Assembly (NCBI RefSeq): GCF_000372725.1
Contig: NW_005196094.1
Coordinates: 338,658 to 402,657, forward strand
DNA: 64,000 bases
Source: Emiliania huxleyi CCMP1516
Lineage: Eukaryota > Haptophyta > Isochrysidales > Noelaerhabdaceae
Reading direction: 5' to 3'
Part shown: in pieces, positions 41,450-51,034 of the stretch
Layout of the letters: every line of letters begins with the position of its first letter
Numbering within the stretch: position 1 is the stretch's first letter
Notes under the pieces: generated by a model
What the model was told of the DNA's origin: nothing
The model's input: only the letters and a program-made list of their open reading frames with translations
Database searches by the model: none
Position numbers and translations under genes: made by a program

Positions 41450-42784
41450 ACGTTGTACGATTGCGGTCTAGGCGTCACGCCGACAGGCCGCAGCCTGGCC
41501 GAGCGGGTGGCGGCGCTCGTGGAGGAGGAGACTGACCGTTCCGAGCTTGAGGCGGTCCAGCGAGAGCTTCTCAGGTCTATCCGCTCAGTTCACCCCGAGG
41601 TGAAGGCCGCTCTGCTCATGTGCAAGCTGCTTGAGGGAGCCCAGCTACCACCCGAGCTCCTCGCCACGCTCGCACTGCCATCGATCGGCGAATTTGATGG
41701 AACAGTGCTTGGTGGCCTCGGCGCCACGGTGACGCTCGGCGCCACGGCGCACGCGGTTGGCGAGCTCCGGCGCCGCATCGAAATGGAGTTGGAGTTGGGG
41801 CACGACGCGACGCTTGTGGCCAAAGCAGCGCAACGCAGACTGAGACCCGTCCTCCTCGCGACGCGCTCGCTCGAGGCGGGAGAGGCCTTGCGGCTGCTCG
41901 AGCAGCGGCCGGCGAGCGGCGTGGAGGGGCCTTCGGCCGCGCTCGTGGCTGCAGCACTCTCCGAGCTCCCCGCCGACTTTACGCGGCTCTGCTCCGGCCT
42001 CCGGTGGCAACTCCAGCAGGCGCTGGCCGACCGCGCCATCGAGGCGGTCGCCAACGGGGCGGTGGGCGAGCTCACCCCGCCGCTGGTCTGCGCTGCAGTG
42101 CAGAAATGGGCCAGCACCGGCGCCATTTCTGCAGGACACGCCGCCGTCGCCGCGTATGAATACCAGGCGGAGAGCCGGCTGATCGCAGCACGGCGGCGCG
42201 TCGGCATCTTCTTCCGATCGGAAGAGCCGGGCGACCATGGCGCCCTGGGCTTTTATCCGGACGCCCCGCTGGCGGATCACACGCCGGCGTGGCACTGCGG
42301 CAGCGGCGCAGGCTGGTGCTGGGGACAAAAGAGCCGTCGCTGCCCCAACGGTCTGTGCCGCACCCAGTTTGTCTCGGTCACGCCCCACATCCTCAAGGCA
42401 TTCTGGGTGCTCATGAGGCTCGCCATGCGGTGGGGCGACGAGGGGCGCTGGGTCTATAAGATCGACAAGACGAGCCAGATCGATGACCTCAAGATCACCG
42501 ATGTCAGCTGCGACGCAGCCTGCCAGCAGGCTGGCGTGACCGGCCCCGCAAAGTTCTACGCTCCCCGGCTGGAAGAGTACCTCTTTTCAAGCGCCTCTCG
42601 CTCGGCCACCTTCGGCGTGCCGCCGGCCGCGTACGCCGACACGCCTTGCCTCTTCGTCCGGCTCGCTGACTTCTCCGAGTATCAGAGGAGCTACTACAGG
42701 AGCCCATCGCCGGCCTGGCTCGCTGCCTTCACGCCCGAGCTGCTTGAGAAGGCGCGCGTCTTTGCATACCCTCAAATCATATAG
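41447..42784 (+). CDS. hypothetical protein with Cys/Trp-rich C-terminal domain
   Basis: A 445-codon open frame following the Ala-rich protein by three bases, in another frame. The first half is helical and Ala/Leu-rich (EAVQRELLRSIRSVHPEV, LRRRIEMELELGHDAT), in style a continuation of the upstream protein, so the two may be one gene separated by an unseen intron or an indel. The second half is distinct and well conserved in look. It has VGIFFRSEEPGDHGALGFYP, a CGSGAGWCWGQKSRRCPNGL cluster with four Cys and two Trp, a WVLMRLAMRWGDEGRWVYKI helix-strand and a C-terminal LADFSEYQRSYYRSPSPAWL. I do not recognise the family. No ATG lies at its head; the first in-frame start-like codon is GTG, supporting a spliced or fused gene. 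Confidence 0.5.
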   Translation: MTLYDCGLGVTPTGRSLAERVAALVEEETDRSELEAVQRELLRSIRSVHPEVKAALLMCKLLEGAQLPPELLATLALPSIGEFDGTVLGGLGATVTLGATAHAVGELRRRIEMELELGHDATLVAKAAQRRLRPVLLATRSLEAGEALRLLEQRPASGVEGPSAALVAAALSELPADFTRLCSGLRWQLQQALADRAIEAVANGAVGELTPPLVCAAVQKWASTGAISAGHAAVAAYEYQAESRLIAARRRVGIFFRSEEPGDHGALGFYPDAPLADHTPAWHCGSGAGWCWGQKSRRCPNGLCRTQFVSVTPHILKAFWVLMRLAMRWGDEGRWVYKIDKTSQIDDLKITDVSCDAACQQAGVTGPAKFYAPRLEEYLFSSASRSATFGVPPAAYADTPCLFVRLADFSEYQRSYYRSPSPAWLAAFTPELLEKARVFAYPQII

Positions 42785-45693
42785 CGTCCCATGCGCCCTT
42801 GTTTGCACATCGTGTCTGTCCCATGCGCCCTTTGTCTGAATCCAGCGAAATTTGAAAGCAGTGGCGCACGGCGGGTCACACCGGCGGCGGAATCGGCGGT
42901 GGCAAGGGTGGTAGGCGAGGGTACCGTGGCGGAGGCAGAGACAGAGGTGGCGGCAGGAGGACGCAGGTGTGGGGCGGTGGCGGCAAAGGTGGCGGCGGAG
43001 AGGTAACTTTGGCGACGGCGACGGCCGAGACGGGTGGCGGCGAGGGTGCTGGCCGAGGGTGGGCAGACTGTTCACCGGCGGTGGTGGCGGCGGTGGTGGC
43101 GGCGGTGGCGGTGATGGCGGCGGTGGCGGCGAGGCTGGCGGCGTTGGCGGTGAGGAGCGATGGCGGCGGCGCGGGCGGCGGCACGGGCGATGGCGAGGTC
43201 GGCCGGGAGGTAGGAAGCAGGGAGAGGAGCGATGACCGGTGCGGTAGAGGAGCGAGTCGGCTCACGCAAATTGATTGCATGTCGCAGTCTCGAGTCTCGA
43301 GGCTCGAGGCTCGCGAGAGTGTGATCCATCCTGCGCAGAAAGTTGAGCGAGTGGCAGAACGCTGACAGACTAACGAACGGAGCCAATTGCGTACGTCGGC
43401 AGTGGCAATCGAGGTGTAGACCTGGCTGGCAATGGCATGGCAGTCGGCGGCGGCGTCGGCGTCGGTGACACGTGTTTGAGCGAGCCCAGACAAAAGAATT
43501 CCGGACTCAGCTCGCTGCGAGAATTGGCGAGAGATGCGCACCACACTCCTCTCCTTAAATTTCCCGTGTGGTGGCGGCGTGTGCCGTCTCCCCCCCCCAC
43601 CCTCGATTATCTGTTTTCTTTCTTTATTTGAGAGAGAGAGAGAGATGATTATTCTCTACAAAATCACAGTGGGTGGAAAGCGAACGACTCACTAAATTGA
43701 CAGGCGTCGGCTGTGAGAATGAGTTTGTGACATGGCGGCTTATTAGCTTCTCAAGTTTGTGATATTAGCTTCTCAAGTTTGTGATTATCTCCAGGTCTCG
43801 CGCTGAGAAGCAGCTAAAAAACGGACGGCCAAAGGCCGCACGACGACGACACGACGAACACCGAACAGTGCACCATTTTCACCATTTACTCAACAACGAA
43901 CCAGGCGCGAGTGCTGCGATCCCCCCGTCAGTGCCCCGAAGTCGAAGGTCTAAAATCTGATTCGCATTGGTCGGGCTCAAGATGAGCTGCTCTCGAGCTG
44001 GCGCTCTCCGAGGCCAACACGAACAAGCTTTGGCATAGCAGAGAATCCGAGTGAGCCGGCATAGCAGACGTGCGTGGTCCCAGCCACGCACCACCAATGC
44101 GCTTGCCGCCGCCGAGGCCACGAGGGCTGCCGCCGCCGCCAACAACGCTGTTGGCAGAGCATAGCTCTCGCATGCCTGGAGCCTGCCGCTTGGTGAGGCT
44201 GAGGGTCTGCCAATCATCGTTTGCCCTGCGATGTGCAGACACAGCCGTTTCAGCCACACCAGACTTGTCCCTCGCATCCAACCTTCCCTCGAGCATCGTT
44301 GCGCCGTCGTGTCCGCATCCGGTGCCTACTTCAAGTCAACGTTATGGCGTTGAGCTCCACTCATCGGCCGCGGCGGCGTGCAATCTCACATTGGTGCTGG
44401 CCAGGTTAATTCACGTGCGCACGGAAAGGGACAGTGCTCCTGCTCCGGAGACCCGACCTGCTCTGCATCCCTAGAAAGTGTCGCCGCGGGTGGAATCTCT
44501 CTCACCACCGCCAAGCTATGCCACGTCATTGCCAATGGAGCGCGTGTTCTCACCCTGGCGTGCGGCAACGCGCGGCGACGGCGACGCTGGCGGGTCGCAC
44601 GCCGGGATTCGCCGAGATTTGCCTATTTTGGCGATCGAGAAGACCAACCGATTTCCGAAATCAGCCGAGATACGAAGAGCCGAGAATGTGGGTCGGGGTC
44701 GCCCGACGGCGGAGAATTGCCGAGATTCGCGCCGAGTGCTCGGCGCAGTGCAGCGCTCGACCACCTTGGCCTCTCGCTATTGTCACTCGTCGCTGACATC
44801 AGGCAGCATCATTCGACAGAGGAAGTCATGTCGAGATCCCTGGTTGGTTTGATTTGAGAGGCTCAGCTCGCACACTCTCTCACAGGAGGGACTTGGTGCG
44901 GAGCAGCTGCGGCGTCTGGCGTGGCTGCGCACCGCGGGACGGCCGCGGTGGCGAATGTTGGTGCGCGGCGGCAGGCAGGGGGCGGCGGCGACTCGATGGA
45001 TGCGAGTCGCTCGGCGTTTGGGACCTCTCTGCCACCCGCGGCAGGGCGAGCCCCTCCTGGGGGCTCGCGAGCACGCCCGCTGTCGTCGCCGTTCTCGTCG
45101 AGCGCGGCGGCGCCGTTCTCTTTGACGATCGAGTCTCCGAGAGCGCGCGAGCGTCTTTGCGCGGCTTTGCGCGTGCCGCCCGTGGGCCCTCTCAAGCGGG
45201 CCGCCTCCGGGGTCGGGGCGCGTGGTTCGCACGCGCCCCATCCAGGCCCCATCAGCAATATTTGCTCAACACTGCCTGGCTGCGCAGCTGGGAGTCTTCA
45301 CATGAGTCTTCTTGGCTCGCCGAGGCGCTCACTGCTCTCCGTCTCTTTGCTGATTCATAGTGTAACTTGCGGATGCGAAAGACCGCCGGTGCCTCTGCAG
45401 GTCTCCACGAACGCGCACTCTCCAAGACTCGCATGCTTGTGTGTCCGTGTGTGACTGTTCGTGTATGTGGTGTATCGTCACATCTGCCGCGCGTAAGGCT
45501 GAACCCTCGCATGTCACGCACACAGAAAGTGCTCGAGCTCAACGGCCTGCACTGAGCGGCGACACGGCCGTCGAGAAAGCGCTAGCGCGGCAGGCGACGC
45601 AACCCTGTGCCACCTCCACCATCGGGCAGCGGATCGGGCCACCATCGGGCAGCGGAGCGGGCCACCCAGCTCCTCCACTCGCGACGCCGCCCC
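42785..45693. other. largely gene-free stretch
   Basis: About 2.9 kb. It contains GGC/GGT-rich low-complexity DNA (42880-43200), a GA microsatellite (43630-43646) and a tandem duplication of TAGCTTCTCAAGTTTGTGAT (43744-43790). The only coding-like reading is about 44990-45360 on the plus strand (STPAVVAVLVERGGAVLFDD, WLRSWESSHESSWLAEALTA), without start or known domain; I do not call it. Confidence 0.45.
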
Positions 45694-46626
45694 TCAATTC
45701 TCCACTCGCGACACGGGCCACCCCCAGCTCGGAGGCGGATCCTGCTGGCGGACCTGCACGCTGACACGGTACGCGTCCAGGTAGCCCATCTCACGCGGCA
45801 GCGGCGCGGGCTGGTTGGTGTCGCTGGTCGCGTCGTAGGAGCTGGCGTAGCCGTGCACCAGGTCGATCCCGTGCTCCACATCGAACCGGGTGCCGCCGTT
45901 GAAGAGGATGGCGTCGCCGCTCTCCAAGTCCTCGGACGCGTCGCCGCAGAAGAAGGTGGCGGTGCGGCCGAAACTGAAGAGCACGACCCAGTTCCCGCAC
46001 CCGTCCGAGTGCCGGCTGAGCGTGGCGCCGGCGGGGTAGATGAGGGTCGACGTGCGAGTCCACGGCGTGCGCATTGCAGGGCGCAGCGCATGCTCCCCCA
46101 CACGGTCGCCCCTGCGGCGCAGCTCGTCCGAGGCGAGCGCCATCAGCCTGTCCGCGGCACGCTGCATCGCCGCGCAGATGTCGGGCCCGCCGACTGCAGA
46201 CGCCGTGTCGATGGCGCGCCGCGAGGCGTACGTGTTGGTGTCGGACTCGCGCGTGTGCTGCTCGACCGTCGCCTCGATGCCGGCAATCGTAGACAGACGC
46301 AGGCCGCGATCGCCGCCAAAGTTCTCAAAAGCAACGATCGGGTTGTCGCCGCCGCGCATGATGTTGAGGCGCGAACACGTGGCGCTCGCCACCCACGCCT
46401 CCTCGGCCGGCCGGCGGCGCGATGCGGATGCGGCCGCAGCAGCTGGCCGCGGCGCGGCCACGCCCTGCCGGCGGCGCGACTCGCGCTCTGCGGCGAGCGC
46501 GCCCAGATCGAGGGCCGCGCCGGGTTGCGGCGGGGCAGCACCCGGCTGCCGCGCCCAGCGTGCCGCAGCAAGCGCGCCGAGGTCGCGATTGGTGAGCTTC
46601 CGCTTGCCGAGGCTCGGACGCTCCAT
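45694..46626 (-). CDS. AlkB-like 2-oxoglutarate/Fe(II) dioxygenase
   Basis: A 310-residue protein from ATG 46626; the frame is open further upstream but MERPSLGKRKLTNRDL is a natural start. The N-terminal 100 residues are Ala/Arg-rich. The catalytic fold has TLIYPAGATLSRHSDG with iron ligands H206 and D208, then VVLFSFGRTATFFCG, LESGDAILFNGGTRFDVEHG with the distal histidine, and a final YRVSVQVRQ strand bearing the 2OG-binding Arg. The SFGRTATF and SGDAILF strings are AlkB-family hallmarks (AlkB/ALKBH1 type: demethylation of DNA or RNA bases, including N6-methyladenine in some members). The likely site is the nucleus or an organelle. The substrate is unknown. Confidence 0.8.
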   Translation of the reverse strand: MERPSLGKRKLTNRDLGALAAARWARQPGAAPPQPGAALDLGALAAERESRRRQGVAAPRPAAAAASASRRRPAEEAWVASATCSRLNIMRGGDNPIVAFENFGGDRGLRLSTIAGIEATVEQHTRESDTNTYASRRAIDTASAVGGPDICAAMQRAADRLMALASDELRRRGDRVGEHALRPAMRTPWTRTSTLIYPAGATLSRHSDGCGNWVVLFSFGRTATFFCGDASEDLESGDAILFNGGTRFDVEHGIDLVHGYASSYDATSDTNQPAPLPREMGYLDAYRVSVQVRQQDPPPSWGWPVSRVEN

Positions 46627-46890
46627 TGGGCGGGACAGACTTCGAGAATGAGAAATCGAGCTCCCCGTGTGGTGAACCGCGCACACACCCCTTCTCCCGC
46701 TCCGAGGCTCGACCCCGCGACGGGCTACGCCGGGGCTCCGCGACGTGAATCTCAATAGACAGATGCAAGCCGCAAGCGCCTCGAGACACAGTGTCAGTGA
46801 CGAACACACTCTTAAACGGGGCCTCGAGGGGCAGACCTATGGCCCGCACTCCCTATGGGCCCGCTCGTCACCACACGAGCCAGTTCACCC

Positions 46891-48624
46891 CTACTCCGAC
46901 TCGCGCGTAATGGCGAAGCGCAGGACGCACGCGCTGAAGTCGCGCGCCGCGATGCCGTTCCTGGCTCCTGCCGAGTCGAGCTGCTGCTGCTCGTGGATCT
47001 CGTATAGCGAGAGGACGAGGAGCGCCGCCCGCGCGCGGGCTGCCGCCGGGAAGAGCGAGTGGCTTGCCGGCGACCACAGTGCCGCCGCCCGCCGAATCAG
47101 CGCCGCCGCCTCGCCCTCGGCGCCCGCGGCGCGCTGCAGCGGCGTCGGCTCGCCCTCGTGCAAGCTTGCGCCGGCTCGCAGCAGGGAGAGAGCGCGGGCG
47201 GCGGTGAGGGTCTCAAGGTGCGCAAGCGGCGTCCAGCCGCGGCTGGCGACCAGCCAAGCGTTGGTGTTGGCGTTGAACCCGGCCTCCTCGGGCGTGCCGA
47301 AGGGCGTAGCAGCGCGGGAGGCGCCGTAGGAGGAGAGGAGCTTGGCGACCTCGAGGTTGCCCCCCTCGCACGCGATGTACAGCAGCGTGCTGCCATCCTC
47401 ATGAGCCCGGTCGACAGAAGCGCTCGCCTCGAGTAGCAGCCGGGCGATGTCGACGTGGCCCTTCTCGCTCGCGATGAACAGCGGCGTGGCGCCTCTGGCG
47501 TTGGCTTGGTCGACCGCCGCGCCCGCCTCGAGAAGCAGCGTGGCGCACTCCAGCTGGCCCTTCTGGCACGCGATGTACAGCGGCGTGGCGCCATTGTCCG
47601 CAGCCTGCGCGACGGAAGCGCCGACATCGAGGAGCAGCCGGGCGCACTCGAGGTGGTTGTTCTGGCACGCGCCGAGCAGCGGCGTGGCGCCGTTCTGCTG
47701 GGCTTGGTTGACCACCGCGCCAGCGTCGCGCAGCAGCCGGGCGACCTCGAGGTGGCCCTTGAAGCACGCGACGATGAGCGGCGTGGCGCCGCCCTCCTTG
47801 GCTTGGTTGACCGCCGCGTTGGCCTCGAGGAGCAGCCGGGCGATTTCGGGGTGGTTGTTCTGACACGCGATGAATAGCGGCGTGGCGCCGTCCTCCGTGG
47901 CATGGTTGATCGCTGCGCTCGCCTCGAGGAGCAGCCGCACGATCTCGAGGTGGCCCTTCTGGCACGCCATGTACAGCGGCGTGAAACCTTGCTCATCGGC
48001 CTGGTCGACTGAAGCGCTGGCCTCGAGAAGCAGCTGGGCGCACTCGAGGTGGCCCTTCTGGCACGCGACGTACAGCGGCGTGAAGCCTTCAGCGTCTGCT
48101 TGGTTGACCGCCGCGCCTGCCTCGAGGAGCAGCCGGACGCATTCGATCTCGCCGTTGAAGCTCGCAGCGCTCAGCGGCGTGACGCCGTCGTCCATGGGCT
48201 GCTCTATCGCCGCGCCCGCCTCGAGAAGCAGCTGGGCGCACTCGAGCTGCCCCATCTCGCACGCGATGAACAGCGGCGTGACGCCGCCGTCAGCAGCTCG
48301 GTTGACCGCTGCGCTCGCCTCGAGGAGCAGCCTGGCGCAGTCGAGGTGCCCCCCCTCGCTCGCGAGGAGGAGCGCGGTGGCGCCGCCGCTGTCAGCCGCC
48401 CCGACGCTCGCGCCGCCCTCGATCAGCAGCCGCACCGCCTCGGCCTGCCCGTGACGAGCGGCCCAGGTCAGCAGCGTGTCCTGCGTGCCGGTGTCGTGCC
48501 GCGCGTCGAGCTGGGCCGCGAGCGACGTGCCGTGCGTCCCCTGCCCGGAGAGGAAGGCGTGCAGCGAGGCAAGGTCGCCCCGAGCCAGGTCGGCGAGACG
48601 GGTTGGGAGGATGGCGTCGCTCAT
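46891..48624 (-). CDS. ankyrin-repeat protein
   Basis: A 577-residue protein from ATG 48624. About twelve consecutive 33-residue ankyrin repeats (residues ~47-445) follow the pattern GATPLYIACQKGHLE-x-ARLLLEAGAAVNQA; a thirteenth degenerate one follows. Repeats 3-11 are very alike even at DNA level (99-base period), indicating recent tandem amplification. A C-terminal domain of about 130 residues (LWSPASHSLFPAAARARAAL, then a Leu-rich helix) recurs in algal ankyrin proteins. Ankyrin arrays bind other proteins; no catalytic domain is attached, so partner and pathway are unknown. It is transcribed in the same direction as the AlkB-like gene, 264 bases upstream of it. Confidence 0.9.
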   Translation of the reverse strand: MSDAILPTRLADLARGDLASLHAFLSGQGTHGTSLAAQLDARHDTGTQDTLLTWAARHGQAEAVRLLIEGGASVGAADSGGATALLLASEGGHLDCARLLLEASAAVNRAADGGVTPLFIACEMGQLECAQLLLEAGAAIEQPMDDGVTPLSAASFNGEIECVRLLLEAGAAVNQADAEGFTPLYVACQKGHLECAQLLLEASASVDQADEQGFTPLYMACQKGHLEIVRLLLEASAAINHATEDGATPLFIACQNNHPEIARLLLEANAAVNQAKEGGATPLIVACFKGHLEVARLLRDAGAVVNQAQQNGATPLLGACQNNHLECARLLLDVGASVAQAADNGATPLYIACQKGQLECATLLLEAGAAVDQANARGATPLFIASEKGHVDIARLLLEASASVDRAHEDGSTLLYIACEGGNLEVAKLLSSYGASRAATPFGTPEEAGFNANTNAWLVASRGWTPLAHLETLTAARALSLLRAGASLHEGEPTPLQRAAGAEGEAAALIRRAAALWSPASHSLFPAAARARAALLVLSLYEIHEQQQLDSAGARNGIAARDFSACVLRFAITRESE

Positions 48625-48676
48625 GGCGCCAGCTCATGCTGCCGGAAAGAAGGATTTTACCGCGCGCATGCGTGAG

Positions 48677-48830
48677 GATTGAAAATAAGGGCATGTGGGA
48701 GGACACGCCGCCAGCACACAGGGATTTTTTTAAGGAGGGGGGGGGGGTGATGCGCTAGCTGTCGCCCACCCTTGGGCGTCCGCCGCTTCCTATCTCTCTT
48801 CGCAGTCTCTCGCCGATTCTCGCTGCATGC
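48677..48830 (+). repeat. dispersed module, copy 4 (long form)
   Basis: Core AGGACACGCCGCCAGCACAC then AGGGATTTTTTT, a G run and the same tail as copy 3 (TTCCTATCTCTCTTCGCAGT and TCGCCGATTCTCGCTGCA). It begins about 50 bases outside the ankyrin start codon but points away from it. Confidence 0.75.
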
Positions 48831-48862
48831 CTGGGTCACCTCCAAGGGAGTGTTCGAACGCT

Positions 48863-49551
48863 GTCTCCGCCGCCTCCCGGGCCGTCTCGAAGGGCCGACC
48901 AGCCCACGCCACGAGGCTCTGCTGGCGGGAGCCAAGAAGGACTCGTAAAGGCCTCAGAGTGCCATCTGAAGCGGGCGGCACTGGACACTGGTGGGGCTAG
49001 AGGGGCTGACTGAGCGCCGGTGGGGCGGCTGAAGCTTGCCTGGCACGGGTTCTCGCGGCGCGTCCGTGTACCACGCGTCCAGGGCGCTGTTCCCACACCG
49101 CTCTGAGCGACAAGGGTGTGCATGGCGCGGTCGAGGAGCGTGTCTGAGATGATCTATAGCGAGCCTCTCGCACGTCCGGTGAGCGGCAGAACCGGCCATC
49201 CCGCACGACGACGGCGACGCGTGAAGGTGCGCACGCCATAAGGCAGCTGCGGGCCAGCACGTTGCATGGGATGATAGCGGCTGAGGGGGCCTGAGCATCG
49301 ACGCGCCGCCGACAATGCACCTGAGGCCGCAAACGGCCAGGAGCGCGTCAGTTTCGATAAGTGAAAGGGATTGAGTGGCAGATTTCTATACCTAAACACA
49401 GATATGCAGCCCGGGGCCGAAAATCAAACGATAAAAAAAAGAAACAAAAAGGTAACCGGATATGAGGCGCCAGTCGGCGGGCTCCTTGAACCACAGCTTT
49501 GGCTCTTGGCACAGCGTGCCCGACGCCGTTCCGCGGATCGAGTGGCTCCCG
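48863..49551 (+). repeat. ~0.6 kb direct duplication, copy A
   Basis: Near-identical to 52857-53461. Starts CGCCGCCTCCCGGGCCGTCT and ends CGCGGATCGAGTGGCT. Compared with copy B it has about 85 extra bases near 49346-49440, including an A-rich run. It has no convincing coding sequence. Confidence 0.9.
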
Positions 49552-50360
49552 GTCGCAGACACGAAGGCTGAGACAACGCAAAGAGCGGCCGCACATTGCT
49601 TGGTACCCCCCCTGCACTTCTAAGCCCATCGTGTTGGGGGGGGGGGAGGGAGGGGGCAGTCTTGGAGAACCCTGTCCACGCCTGAGGATTCTGCACTAGC
49701 GATTCTGCCACCCAAGACAGGATTCTGTATGCGGAGGCTCGAGAGGGATTCGTGTCCGTTTCTTCTGATTCTCACTCTCCTTTTCCGGTTCTGCCTACTC
49801 TATCTGATTCTGCCCGTCCCCTTTCCACGCACTCAGCCTCCGGGCAGGTTCCTCACCCAGCTTCCGTTTTCTGCCTCCGGATGCCGGAAAGGGAATTTTC
49901 CGCTCTGCCCGCCGATTTCTTGGCAACCCGGCCGGACTCTCGTTTCCTGATTCCTGTTTTTGCCCGTCGAGGGGCGGTAGCCCGGCCGGCCGGCCATCTG
50001 GGCATGCTCACTCAACCAATCACGCTCATGTGTACGCGCCGTATCCTCCACGCCACCCACTTTGCCATCGAAGTGCGCTCCGCGCTCCGCACAGTACAGT
50101 CACTTTTGAACGGCGGCTCATCACACGTGCGTCAGAGATCTCATGGGCGGTGGCATGGTGGAGCCAGAGCAGTGCGCGGCCGATCTTAATTCTGGGCAGG
50201 CGGTCTCCCATTCCCGCGGGCGCTTGGTGCCGGGGTTTGAACGGCATGCCGGCGTCAGATGCAGCTTGGCGCCGGCCTGCGGCGACCCCGCAAGCGGTCG
50301 TTGGTGCTGCTCAGCGATGCTCACAGCGGCACGTCTGCTCTTTTGCTGTGGGGAGTGCTG
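49552..50360. other. gene-free stretch
   Basis: Between duplication copy A and the tandem-repeat gene region. A G tract lies near 49633-49656; otherwise it is unremarkable. Confidence 0.5.
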
Positions 50361-50367
50361 TCTAGGG

Positions 50368-50890
50368 CGCAGGCCGAGGTCGCCCTTGGCGGAGGCGAGG
50401 CGCGGCGCGGAGCCGGAGAAGGCGCGGGCGCAGGGGCGCAGGCCGAGGTCGCCCTTGACGGAGGCGAGGCGCGGCGCGGAGCCGGAGAAGGCGCGGGCGC
50501 AGGGGCGCAGGCCGAGGTCGCCCTTGACGGAGGCGAGGCGCGGCGCGGAGCCAGAGAAGGCGCGGGCGCAGGGGCGCAGGCCGGAGACGGCGCGGGCGCG
50601 AGGGCGCAGGCCGAGGTCGCCCTTGACGGAGGCGAGGCGCGGCGCGGAGCCGGAGACGGCGCGGGCGCGAGGGCGCGGGCCGAGGTCGCCCTTGACGGAG
50701 GCGAGGCGCGGCGCGGAGCCGGAGAAGGCGCGGGCGCAGGGGCGCAGGCCGAGGTCGCCCTTGACGGAGGCGAGGCGCGGCGCGGAGCCGGAGAAGGCGC
50801 GGGCGCAGGGGCGCAGGCCGGAGACGGCGCGGGCGCGAGGGCGCAGGCCGAGGTCGCCCTTGACGGAGGCGAAGCGCGGCGCGGAGCCGG
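50368..50890 (-). repeat. tandem array of ~69-base and ~30-base coding-like units
   Basis: About seven copies of a ~69-base unit (AGGTCGCCCTTGACGGAGGC core) are interspersed with a ~30-base unit (CAGGCCGGAGACGGCGCGGG). On the minus strand they read GSAPRLASVKGDLGLRPRAR and AVSGLRPCARAF repeats. One unit of the same type is found at 52378-52428, inside the N-terminal part of the adjacent protein. Confidence 0.85.
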
Positions 50891-51034
50891 AGGTAAAGCT
50901 ATGAAAGCTGAAGCGTGAGGCACTGGCTGTGCGATGTGAGTTGTCACTCTCGATGACGGAAGCGAGACTCGAGTACTCGACGGTGACGGCGGCGGCGACG
51001 GCGCTGGTGGCGGAGGCGCTGGCGGAGAGCTCGG

